In this document: one piece after another, positions 8,816 to 16,257 of the stretch
Position numbering within the stretch: position 1 is the stretch's first letter
How the letters are laid out: each line of letters opens with the position of its first letter
Origin: CAVVEC01 sp963747105
Lineage (GTDB): Bacteria; Acidobacteriota; Terriglobia; Terriglobales; Acidobacteriaceae
NCBI GenBank assembly: GCA_963747105.1
Contig: CAVVEC010000001.1
Location: 124,001-188,000 of the forward strand
Direction: 5' to 3'
Length of the DNA: 64,000 nt
The notes under the pieces: model-generated
Told to the model about the DNA's origin: nothing
Seen by the model: the letters and a program-made list of their open reading frames with translations, nothing else
Database searches by the model: none
Translations under genes and position numbers: made by a program

Positions 8816-10015
8816 GAGTTCCGCCAAGAACTTCCTCATGCGCTCCAGTCCGCGGTCGAGTTCCGCTTTCGACGTGGCATACGAAACGCGGATGTGGTCG
8901 CGGGTTCCGAAACCCTCGCCAGGTACGGTGGCTACGTGCGCTTCGCGCAGAAGTTTTCCTGCCAGGTCCGAAGCTGAGTTCACGCCGCCGCGTCCAAAGA
9001 ATGCTGAAATATTCGGGTAAGCATAGAAGGCGCCTTCCGGCAGTGTGCACTTGATCCCGGCAATCGAGCGCAAGCCGTTCACCACGTGATCCCGCAGATT
9101 GATGTACTCCTCGCGCATGTCCGTCACGCATTGCTGCGGTCCTTTCAGCGCCGCCACCGCTGCCTTCTGCACGATGGACGTCGGGTTCGATGTCGCTTGG
9201 CTCTGCAGCTTCTGCATGGCGCCGACCACGGGAGCGGGCGCCAGCGCGTAGCCCAGCCGCCAGCCAGTCATGGCGTAAGTCTTGGAAAGCGAGCCGACGA
9301 CGATCATGCGCTCGCGGAACTCACGCAGCGATCCCACCGAGAACCGCTTTTCCGTGTAATTCAAATACACGTAGCATTCGTCGGAAACTACCCAGATGCC
9401 ACGCTCGTGCGCCACGCGCACCACTTCCGTCATGTCTTCCGCCGACATTACCGCGCCTGAAGGGTTCGACGGCGAGTTGAGAATAATGAGCTTGGTGCGC
9501 GGTGTGACCGCGCGCTCAATCATCTTCGCCGTAAGGCGGAAACCCTGGCTTTCGTCGGTTTCGAGCAAAACACAGTTTCCCCCGGCATAACGCACGATGT
9601 CCTTGAAGGATACCCAGTAAGGGACCGGCACAATCACGTCATCGCCGTGATCGACCAGCACCTGGATGGCGTTGAATAAGGCGTGCTTGCCGCCCACCGA
9701 GGCAATCGTCTCCTCGCGCCGGTAATCCGAATCGAAATCAATGGCATGGCGATGCACAATGGCATCGCGCAGTTCAGCCGTCCCGCCTACCGCCGTGTAT
9801 TTGGTGAAATTGGCCTGGATGGCAGCGATACCCGCATCCTTGATGTGCTGCGGAGTGGAAAAATGCGGCTCTCCCGCTCCGAAGTCCACTACGTCAATGC
9901 CTTGCTGGCGCAGTTTGTCGGCCTCGGCCACGACCGCCATCGTGGCGGAGGGTTCGATCCGGTTGATTCTTTCCGTGAGTTTCAGCGCGGGGGTTGCTTC
10001 GGTAACTGGAGTCAT
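8813..10015 (-). CDS. aspC: PLP-dependent aspartate-type aminotransferase
   Basis: 400 residues, fold-type I class I/II aminotransferase. Visible landmarks are VDFGAGEPHFSTP, the substrate-binding ILNSPSNPSGAV, VSDECYVYLNY and the PLP-lysine site GSLSKTYAMTGWRLGYA, ending with RVSYATSKAELDRGLERM. This is the Thermus/Bacillus subgroup Ib aspartate aminotransferase pattern; prephenate or alanine transamination cannot be excluded. A GAGG ribosome site precedes the ATG. It starts 7 bp after the end of coaD on the same strand, so the two are co-transcribed. Confidence 0.9.
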   Translation of the reverse strand: MTPVTEATPALKLTERINRIEPSATMAVVAEADKLRQQGIDVVDFGAGEPHFSTPQHIKDAGIAAIQANFTKYTAVGGTAELRDAIVHRHAIDFDSDYRREETIASVGGKHALFNAIQVLVDHGDDVIVPVPYWVSFKDIVRYAGGNCVLLETDESQGFRLTAKMIERAVTPRTKLIILNSPSNPSGAVMSAEDMTEVVRVAHERGIWVVSDECYVYLNYTEKRFSVGSLREFRERMIVVGSLSKTYAMTGWRLGYALAPAPVVGAMQKLQSQATSNPTSIVQKAAVAALKGPQQCVTDMREEYINLRDHVVNGLRSIAGIKCTLPEGAFYAYPNISAFFGRGGVNSASDLAGKLLREAHVATVPGEGFGTRDHIRVSYATSKAELDRGLERMRKFLAEL

Positions 10016-10022
10016 CCTCGTG

Positions 10023-10556
10023 TCATCCTCGTTTCCTCGGCTTCGTTTCTCTGGCGTGTTGCAGTTTGATGGCTGGGTCGTGCTTTTCTTTCAGCCGCTG
10101 CTCTACCAGCTCGGGGACTAAATCCTTGACGGAGCCACCCAGTTGCGCAATCTCACGCACCAGCCGCGAACTCAGGTAAGAATACTGCTCCGCCGGCATC
10201 ATAAAAATAGTTTCCAGTTCGGGATGTAACTTCCGGTTCATCAAAGCCATCTGCAGTTCGTATTCGTAGTCACTGATGGCGCGAATACCGCGAAGCACGG
10301 CGTCCGCCTTGACCTTAGCCGCGTACTCCACGGTAAGCCCATCGAAAGTATCCACGCGCACGTTCTTGAAACCCTCCGTCATGGCTTCCAGCATGAGCCG
10401 CCGTTCGGGCAAGCTGAATAGTGGGCCTTTCTCTGGGTTACGCAGGATGGCCACCACCAATTCATCAAAGATTTTGCTCCCCCGCTCGATCAGATCCAGG
10501 TGGCCATTGGTGGGGGGGTCGAAGGAACCGGGATAAATGGCAACGATCTTTTTCAA
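10023..10556 (-). CDS. coaD: Phosphopantetheine adenylyltransferase
   Basis: 177 residues. Penultimate step of coenzyme A synthesis. The N-terminal IYPGSFDPPTNGHLDLI contains the nucleotidyl-transfer TxGH motif; later RGIRAISDYEYELQMA, the FMMPAEQYSYLSSRLVREI signature and a LGGSVKDLVP end are standard. The start is a TTG at 10556, since no ATG lies in frame before the conserved region; a GAGG ribosome site sits 5 bases upstream. The last ~20 residues (KHDPAIKLQHARETKPRKRG) are an extension over the usual ~160-residue enzyme. First gene of the minus-strand run. Confidence 0.95.
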   Translation of the reverse strand: MKKIVAIYPGSFDPPTNGHLDLIERGSKIFDELVVAILRNPEKGPLFSLPERRLMLEAMTEGFKNVRVDTFDGLTVEYAAKVKADAVLRGIRAISDYEYELQMALMNRKLHPELETIFMMPAEQYSYLSSRLVREIAQLGGSVKDLVPELVEQRLKEKHDPAIKLQHARETKPRKRG

Positions 10557-10773
10557 TCATCCTCGCGCGAAGCAGAGTCAGTTTAAGTAACAGAGGATTC
10601 TATGCGCGGGGTGAAGAGAATGGCAATTGTTGTTTGGCGGGATTCGCTTTTCGCGGGCGGCATTGGCCGATCGGACAGGGTAATATCTCGTCCGTTACTG
10701 GCCTTTTGATATGGCACGATAGTGGTAGTTCGTAACTTGCTGGTTTTGCAGCGTGAAACTAGTCTCATAGTCG

Positions 10774-12114
10774 ATGCCGCGAACCCTCTTATTCTCCTCC
10801 GACGAGGAGGCGTCGCGCCGGTTGGCGCAGGCTCTGAGAGAACTGGAGCTTGAAGTCGAGCCTTGCAGCGACATCTTTGCCGCGGTAGAACGACTTACCC
10901 ATCAGAGCTACGATGCGGTTGTGGCCGATTGCGACGACGGGCCGGAAGCCACATTCCTGCTGCGGACCGCGCGAGATTTGAGGCCAAACAAAGTATTCTT
11001 TGCACTTGCGCTCACCAGTGGGACGGTGAACCTTGCGCCCGAGGACATCGGCGCTGATCTGGTACTCACAAAACCAATCATTCCTGAGGAGTGCAAGTAC
11101 GCCCTACTTTTGTGTGACAATTATCTGGCTTGCCTGAGGACCTGGCTGGCCGGCGCCGAGCTGGCAACGACGCCCGAAACCACAGAACGGGCAACGCCAA
11201 ATCGCCCGACCCCGACATCGCCAGCAGAATCACCTGCAGACCTGAAGTTGACAGCACGCCCGGCTGAGCCCTCCCCCAAATCCCCATCAGCCGAGACCAC
11301 CGTGCCGGTAAATCTTACGTTTGCGACCCTCGACCGGGGGCTCTTTCGTTCGGGCAGTCGTCTGACGAAGCCGAATCTCGAGCGTGCATCCGGTCAGATC
11401 AGACCAAAACACGGTCCCAACAAGTCCCTGTGGACGACAGCGGTGGCTGTAGCCTTCTTTTCCATCGGCTATTTGTCCAGCCAGCCGTCGCAGATCGAGA
11501 ACGCATCTGCCAGCGCTGCTGCCCCCTACGAACAAGCTTTGGCGGGTAGCACAAGCCCGTTCCTGGAGCACGACAATACCAACATCCAAGTGATTCCAGT
11601 CCACCGCGGATCGGTTCCAGAACAGGCTCCTTCGGTCAGCGGGGAAACCCCTCAGATCACGGTGCACCCGGACCAGCCTCAAGTCGCCGGAGCTACGGTG
11701 GGTGTCCACATCCCGGAGAGCATAAGACTCCCGCAGCCAGGGGCAGAGACGGTTCGCAACGCGCCGGCCAGGCTCACATCTCTTCTGGGTGAACTGGAAC
11801 CGGTGGACCTTTCGGAAGATTCGTCCGAACCGTTGCTGCTGCAGAAAGTGCAGCCCAGCTATCCCGAACAGGCTTTGAAAGTTGGCTTGCAAGGCGCCGT
11901 GGTTCTGCAAGCATCGATCGCCCGCGATGGCAGCATCCGGGATTTGCGGCTGATCCAAGGCTCCCTGTTGCTGGGGCAGGCCGCCTATAAAGCCGTGAAG
12001 CAATGGCGGTATAAACCCTACCTGCGGAATGGGAAAGCGGTGGAGGCTCAAACCTTCGTGACGGTAGATTTCAGGCTTCCCCAGCAATCTCTCCTCACGC
12101 CTCGCTCGCACTAA
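10774..12114 (+). CDS. Receiver-like domain fused to TonB C-terminal domain
   Basis: 446 residues. Residues 1-118 resemble a response-regulator receiver: FSSDEEAS acidic start, YDAVVADCDD with candidate acceptor D52, and LVLTKP with the conserved K100. A Pro/Thr-rich linker (130-215) leads to one membrane span (about 220-236), a periplasmic linker, and a TonB C-terminal domain at about 350-440 (VQPSYPEQALKVGLQG, VKQWRYKPYLRNG). This predicts a cytoplasmic receiver joined through the inner membrane to a periplasmic energy-transducer end, a quite unusual combination. No ExbB/ExbD genes are close by. It precedes a sensor kinase gene by 144 bp. Function in outer-membrane energising is inferred only from the C-terminus. 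Confidence 0.75.
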   Translation: MPRTLLFSSDEEASRRLAQALRELELEVEPCSDIFAAVERLTHQSYDAVVADCDDGPEATFLLRTARDLRPNKVFFALALTSGTVNLAPEDIGADLVLTKPIIPEECKYALLLCDNYLACLRTWLAGAELATTPETTERATPNRPTPTSPAESPADLKLTARPAEPSPKSPSAETTVPVNLTFATLDRGLFRSGSRLTKPNLERASGQIRPKHGPNKSLWTTAVAVAFFSIGYLSSQPSQIENASASAAAPYEQALAGSTSPFLEHDNTNIQVIPVHRGSVPEQAPSVSGETPQITVHPDQPQVAGATVGVHIPESIRLPQPGAETVRNAPARLTSLLGELEPVDLSEDSSEPLLLQKVQPSYPEQALKVGLQGAVVLQASIARDGSIRDLRLIQGSLLLGQAAYKAVKQWRYKPYLRNGKAVEAQTFVTVDFRLPQQSLLTPRSH

Positions 12115-12182
12115 TCGGGAGTTCGGTGCCCGAACCTCCGAAGGAACCCAGTTCACAACTTTTTACGTCTTTTTACCCCGGA

Positions 12183-12211
12183 TTGACACATCTCCCGTGG
12201 TGTTCAACTAT
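12183..12211 (+). promoter_or_regulatory. Candidate sigma-70 promoter of the histidine kinase gene
   Basis: A perfect TTGACA at 12183-12188, a 17-base spacer, and AACTAT at 12206-12211, 48 bases upstream of the kinase ATG. The -10 is weak (3 of 6). The position in the only gap of this five-gene run fits a start point for the kinase-regulator-sigma operon. Confidence 0.45.
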
Positions 12212-12258
12212 GTTTGTTTCCGGGCTGATCCAAGCACCAGCAAGATTACCGAGCGTTT

Positions 12259-13920
12259 ATGAAGACCAAGCGGCGCTGGAACGAGCGAACCCGGCTGATG
12301 TTGACCTTGGAACTTGCCGTGGTCTTGCCTGCTGCTGCTTTGGTGCTTCTCAGCGCACTGCACCTGAAATCCATCGAGCGTGACCGCGGCGTGGAGGCGG
12401 CCTTCCAGCGGGATTTCAACCAGGTTCTCAAGATATCCGAGAAGGAGATCAATCAGAAGGCTTACGACCTGGTAGACGATGCCCGCACGCAGTTTCCCAG
12501 TGCCGGTGATGCATGTGCGTCAACCATGGACCGGATTCTGGCAACGCACCCCTACATCGCCCACGTCTTCCTGTACGACCCCAACCGAGGACTGATTTTC
12601 CGTTCGCAACCAAATCGGCTCAAGGAGGCTTCGTTTCACGCCGAAAGTGAAGACTTTTCCAGCATGATGAACGGCTGGATGCAGGTGGACTACAAGGGTT
12701 TCGCCAAGGAATTGGAAGAGACATCGAAGAACGGGAGGCGCTACTTCTTTCCGAATTGGGCGGCACGCGGTGACAAGCACGCCTATCAATCCGGAGAAGC
12801 GTTCCTGGTCGGAGGCAGTTCGGGCGGGAACCGGGCTATTGGCGGGGTCGTGTTTGATGCCGAATACCTGCATGATCAGTTCTTTCCGGAAATGCTGGAC
12901 AGCGTCTTGAGCCATCAGGAGGAAAAGGGCGAGAAGAACCACGTAGTAATGATGGTGCATCCCAAAAACGAATATTCTCCTCTGGTCGCCTCGGCGGGAT
13001 GGGATGGTGGGTACCCCGAGGTGGAGCGCAACATGGAAGGAGCGTTTCCTGGCCTGACGTTGGCCATCAAGTTACCGGGCACGACGCTGGCTGCCTTGGA
13101 ACAGCACTTCGTCCGCACCAGCTTCCTCATTCTAGGCGCGATTTCTCTGCTGCTGACCGGTGGAATCATCCTGACCCATCGCAACATTTCCCGCGAGATG
13201 GCCCTGGCGCGGCTAAAGTCGGATTTCGTATCGAACGTTTCGCACGAACTGCGGACGCCGCTATCGCTCATCCGCTTGTACGCGGAAACCCTGGAAATGG
13301 GCCGGCTTAAGTCGGCGGAGAAATATCAGGAGTATTACTGCATTATCCGCAAAGAGAGCGAACGGCTGACCGCGCTGATCAACAACATCCTGGATTTCTC
13401 GCGCATCGAAGCAGGAAGGAAGGAATACGATTTCCGCGAAACCGACCTGCGCGAACTGGTGCGAAACACGCTCGAATCGTACCGCTACCAGATCGAGCAG
13501 AACGGATTTGCCTTTGAGGAGAAGATTGCCGAAGACGTGCCCCCAGTTAAGGTGGATCGGGAATCCATGGCACGTTCGCTGTTGAATCTGGTCAACAACG
13601 CCCTGAAATATTCGCAGGACCAGAAATACATCGGGGTCAACCTGTTCCGGGATAACGGGTCGGTGAAGCTGGAAGTGGTGGACCACGGCATCGGGATTCC
13701 GCAACATGAACAACAGAAGATTTTCGAGAAGTTCTATCGCGTGGGCGATCCGCTGGTGCACAACACGAAAGGCAGCGGTTTGGGACTCTCGCTGGTGCGT
13801 CACATCGTGCAGGCGCATGGCGGAGAAGTTTTCGTGGATAGCGCACCCGGGCGGGGGAGTAAGTTCACCATCGCCTTGCCGGTGAATCCGGTGGCTGCCA
13901 GCAAGCCAGCGCCCGCATAG
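12259..13920 (+). CDS. Membrane sensor histidine kinase
   Basis: 553 residues. A first membrane span at about 18-36, an extracytoplasmic sensor region (about 40-284), a second span at about 286-306, then the transmitter: phospho-acceptor H329 in VSNVSHELRTPLSLIR, N box in LLNLVNNALKYS, and the ATP lid motifs DHGIGIPQHEQQKIFEKFYR and GSGLGLSLVRHIV. The sensor region has no recognised name. It is followed after 20 bp by its probable partner regulator. Intact HisKA/HATPase motifs make kinase activity very likely; the signal is unknown. Confidence 0.93.
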   Translation: MKTKRRWNERTRLMLTLELAVVLPAAALVLLSALHLKSIERDRGVEAAFQRDFNQVLKISEKEINQKAYDLVDDARTQFPSAGDACASTMDRILATHPYIAHVFLYDPNRGLIFRSQPNRLKEASFHAESEDFSSMMNGWMQVDYKGFAKELEETSKNGRRYFFPNWAARGDKHAYQSGEAFLVGGSSGGNRAIGGVVFDAEYLHDQFFPEMLDSVLSHQEEKGEKNHVVMMVHPKNEYSPLVASAGWDGGYPEVERNMEGAFPGLTLAIKLPGTTLAALEQHFVRTSFLILGAISLLLTGGIILTHRNISREMALARLKSDFVSNVSHELRTPLSLIRLYAETLEMGRLKSAEKYQEYYCIIRKESERLTALINNILDFSRIEAGRKEYDFRETDLRELVRNTLESYRYQIEQNGFAFEEKIAEDVPPVKVDRESMARSLLNLVNNALKYSQDQKYIGVNLFRDNGSVKLEVVDHGIGIPQHEQQKIFEKFYRVGDPLVHNTKGSGLGLSLVRHIVQAHGGEVFVDSAPGRGSKFTIALPVNPVAASKPAPA

Positions 13921-13940
13921 GGTTTCTAGAAGGTTAAAGC

Positions 13941-14621
13941 ATGGCCAAGATCCTCATTGTCGAAGACGAACCCGCGATGGTGGCGGGCTTGCGCGACAAC
14001 TTCGAATTCGAGGGGCATCAAGTGATCACCGCCGCCGATGGGGTTGCGGGCCTGGAGCGGGCTCTCTCCGAGTCTCCGGATCTGGTCATTCTGGACGTCA
14101 TGATGCCGCGCATGAGCGGTTTGGATGTGTGCAAGCAACTTAAGGCCAAGCGGCCGTCAGTGCCGATCATCATGCTAACCGCCCGCGGGCAGGAAGTGGA
14201 CAAGGTGGTAGGGCTGGAGCTGGGCGCCGATGACTATGTCACCAAACCATTTTCCATTCGGGAGTTGCTGGCTCGGGTGAAAGCGGTGATGCGGCGCACC
14301 CACGACAGGCCAAAAGGCAACGATCAATTTGCGTTTGGCGAGGTCGAGGTAAATTTGCGCAGTTGCCAGGTGTCGCGGAAGGGCAGGTCGCTCGAGTTTT
14401 CTTCCAAGGAGTTCGAGCTTTTGAAGTACTTCCTCCATCATCCGGGCGAGACCCTGAGCCGCGACCGGCTGCTTGAGGAAGTCTGGGGATACGATCACTT
14501 TCCGACCACGCGCACGGTGGACGCCCATATCGTCCGGTTGCGGCAGAAGGTAGAACCCAAACCGGAGGAACCGCGATTCATCCTGACCGTACACGGCACT
14601 GGGTACAAGTTTGTCGGCTGA
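13941..14621 (+). CDS. OmpR/PhoB-family response regulator
   Basis: 226 residues. Receiver domain with acidic pair E8-D9, phospho-acceptor D52 (LVILDVMMPRMSG), and the conserved K in YVTKPFS; C-terminal winged helix with the recognition-helix region TVDAHIVRLRQKVEP and the terminal TVHGTGYKFVG. An AGGTTAAAGC stretch precedes the ATG. It lies 20 bp after the kinase and overlaps or abuts the sigma factor gene, so kinase, regulator and sigma factor are likely one transcript. Confidence 0.95.
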   Translation: MAKILIVEDEPAMVAGLRDNFEFEGHQVITAADGVAGLERALSESPDLVILDVMMPRMSGLDVCKQLKAKRPSVPIIMLTARGQEVDKVVGLELGADDYVTKPFSIRELLARVKAVMRRTHDRPKGNDQFAFGEVEVNLRSCQVSRKGRSLEFSSKEFELLKYFLHHPGETLSRDRLLEEVWGYDHFPTTRTVDAHIVRLRQKVEPKPEEPRFILTVHGTGYKFVG

Positions 14622-15279
14622 AGGTTCTAGTTGGGGAGAAACGAAGTTGGAAAAGGCATTGCAGCTCCGAGGCCAGCACCAGCAGAAAAGCGCATCCCCT
14701 GCTCGCGTGGATGACACGCTGCTCATCCGCGAAGCTCAGATGGGCAATGCTTCCGCTTTTGAAGAACTGGTGCGGCAGTACGATCGTGCCGTGCTACGCC
14801 TGGCGGTTCATCTCACCGGGTCACAGGAGGATGGCCAGGACATCTATCAGGAGGCTTTTCTTCGCGCCTTCATCAACCTGGGAAGCTTCCGGTTTGAGTG
14901 CTCCTTTTATACCTGGATTTACCGCATCGTGACCAATTTGTGTCTCGATCATCTGCGCAAGAGATCCTCGCGTGCCCGCGATCTGACGACCACGATCTCG
15001 CCCGACGGTGAGGAGGAACAAGTGCTGGACCGCGTGCCCGATCAGCGCGCGGGCGCCAGCCCGGAGCGCAGCTACGTTAGCCGGGAACTCCGGGCCTGCA
15101 TTGGTCGGGCCATGGAAAGACTTTCGCCTCGGGAGCGCGTGGTGTTCGAGCTGAAGCATTACCACGGATTGAGACTGCGTACCGTGGCTGGAATTCTCAA
15201 CACCAGCGAAGGCACGATCAAGAACACCCTGTTCCGCGCCACCCACAAGTTACGCAATCAACTCGCTGAGGTTCGGTAA
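14611..15279 (+). CDS. ECF-type RNA polymerase sigma factor
   Basis: 222 residues. Region 2 is clear (YQEAFLRAFINLGSF, YTWIYRIVTNLCLDHLRK) and region 4 carries LSPRERVVFELKHYHG followed by the helix-turn-helix LNTSEGTIKNTLFRA, as in sigma-E/RpoE-like factors. The first ATG overlaps the regulator by 11 bp; a TTG at 14647 preceded by GGGGAG eight bases away is an equally good or better start and gives 210 residues. No anti-sigma factor with a ZAS/RseA-like domain follows; instead the next gene encodes an exported LolA/RseB-like protein. Confidence 0.92.
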   Translation: MSAEGSSWGETKLEKALQLRGQHQQKSASPARVDDTLLIREAQMGNASAFEELVRQYDRAVLRLAVHLTGSQEDGQDIYQEAFLRAFINLGSFRFECSFYTWIYRIVTNLCLDHLRKRSSRARDLTTTISPDGEEEQVLDRVPDQRAGASPERSYVSRELRACIGRAMERLSPRERVVFELKHYHGLRLRTVAGILNTSEGTIKNTLFRATHKLRNQLAEVR

Positions 15280-15451
15280 GCGGAGGCTCGATCAACCTCT
15301 CCTCTCAGTCCGCCATCTGATAGCCTTGAAGCACCAAAGGTTTGCCCTTGGAATGCTGGGTTCCGCGCTGGCATTCGGGCAGGTGGCTGCGGCTTGGCGA
15401 GAGATGACTTCTGGAAAGAAACTACCCGCGAAACCAAAGGATATCCAGAGG

Positions 15452-16249
15452 ATGAGCCTTCGCCGCTCTGACTCTATGATCCAAGCCGGAGTGTTTCTGC
15501 TGGTGGCGCTGACGACCATGCGTAGTGCGGAGCTGAACCCGCCCTCGCCGCCGGTGCTGTCCACAGACGCCATCGTGCAGAGACTGATGGCGGCAAACGC
15601 CCGGCGCGCCGAGGCATTGCACGGATATCAGGGCAAACGATTCTACCGCTTGAACTACCACGGACTTTTCGGCACTCACGATGCTGAGATGCAAGTAGAG
15701 GCCGCTTACACCGCACCCGATAAGAAAGATTTCAAAGTCGTTTCCGAGAGCGGTTCGAAGTTGCTGGATCGCGTGCTTCTGAGACTGTTGAGCAGCGAAA
15801 AGGAAGCGCAGCAGCAACAGAATCGGGCCGAGTTGGAAATCAGCCCGAAAAACTACGGATTTGAGCTGGCGGAGGTAGAACACACGCCGAGAGGCAACTT
15901 CTATGTTCTTAACGTAACTCCCAAAGGAAGGAGCCGATACCTCTATCGCGGGAAGATCTGGGTGGACGCCCAGGATTTCGCCGTGGCGCGCATGCAGGGC
16001 GAGCCCGCGAAGAATCCCTCCATTTGGGTCAGCCACACTCAGATCGAATACCGCTGGGAAAAGATCGGGGGCTTCTGGCTTCCCGCCCACAACGAGTCCG
16101 TCACCCAGGTTCGGATGGGAGGCAGAGCCGTTTTAACCATCGATTACACGGATTATCAGATCACCGGCGCAAATCGTGTCGCAACCCACGGTTCGGGCGA
16201 AAACCAGACTTTGCCGGATCCCTCCGCCGTGACCCCCGATTCACATTAG
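15452..16249 (+). CDS. Exported LolA/RseB-like outer-membrane lipoprotein-sorting family protein
   Basis: 265 residues from the ATG at 15452, which begins SLRRSDSMIQAGVFLLVA, a plausible signal peptide; the frame is open 42 codons further upstream but that part looks non-coding. The mature part (VLSTDAIVQRLMAANARRAEAL ... YLYRGKIWVDAQDFAVARMQGEP ... GFWLPAHNESVTQ) matches the LolA-like fold family annotated as outer membrane lipoprotein-sorting proteins, to which the RseB/MucB N-terminal domain also belongs. Placed directly after the ECF sigma factor, it could be its envelope-stress partner or target; this is inference. Confidence 0.7.
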   Translation: MSLRRSDSMIQAGVFLLVALTTMRSAELNPPSPPVLSTDAIVQRLMAANARRAEALHGYQGKRFYRLNYHGLFGTHDAEMQVEAAYTAPDKKDFKVVSESGSKLLDRVLLRLLSSEKEAQQQQNRAELEISPKNYGFELAEVEHTPRGNFYVLNVTPKGRSRYLYRGKIWVDAQDFAVARMQGEPAKNPSIWVSHTQIEYRWEKIGGFWLPAHNESVTQVRMGGRAVLTIDYTDYQITGANRVATHGSGENQTLPDPSAVTPDSH

Positions 16250-16257
16250 CCTTGCAA

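Noticed and set aside
8038..9054. 338-codon plus-strand open frame opposite manA/aspC
   Set aside because: It runs antisense across two well-supported genes, has no motif and no ribosome site; high GC makes such shadow frames common.
10712..10725. Sigma-54-like TGGCACG upstream of the receiver-TonB gene
   Set aside because: The -24 box is perfect but the -12 position reads TGGTA, lacking the essential GC, and no sigma-54 activator gene is nearby.
16024..16257. 78-codon N-terminal extension of the DNA ligase
   Set aside because: It overlaps the end of the LolA-like gene in another frame and lacks any ligase similarity; the ATG at 16258 begins conserved sequence.
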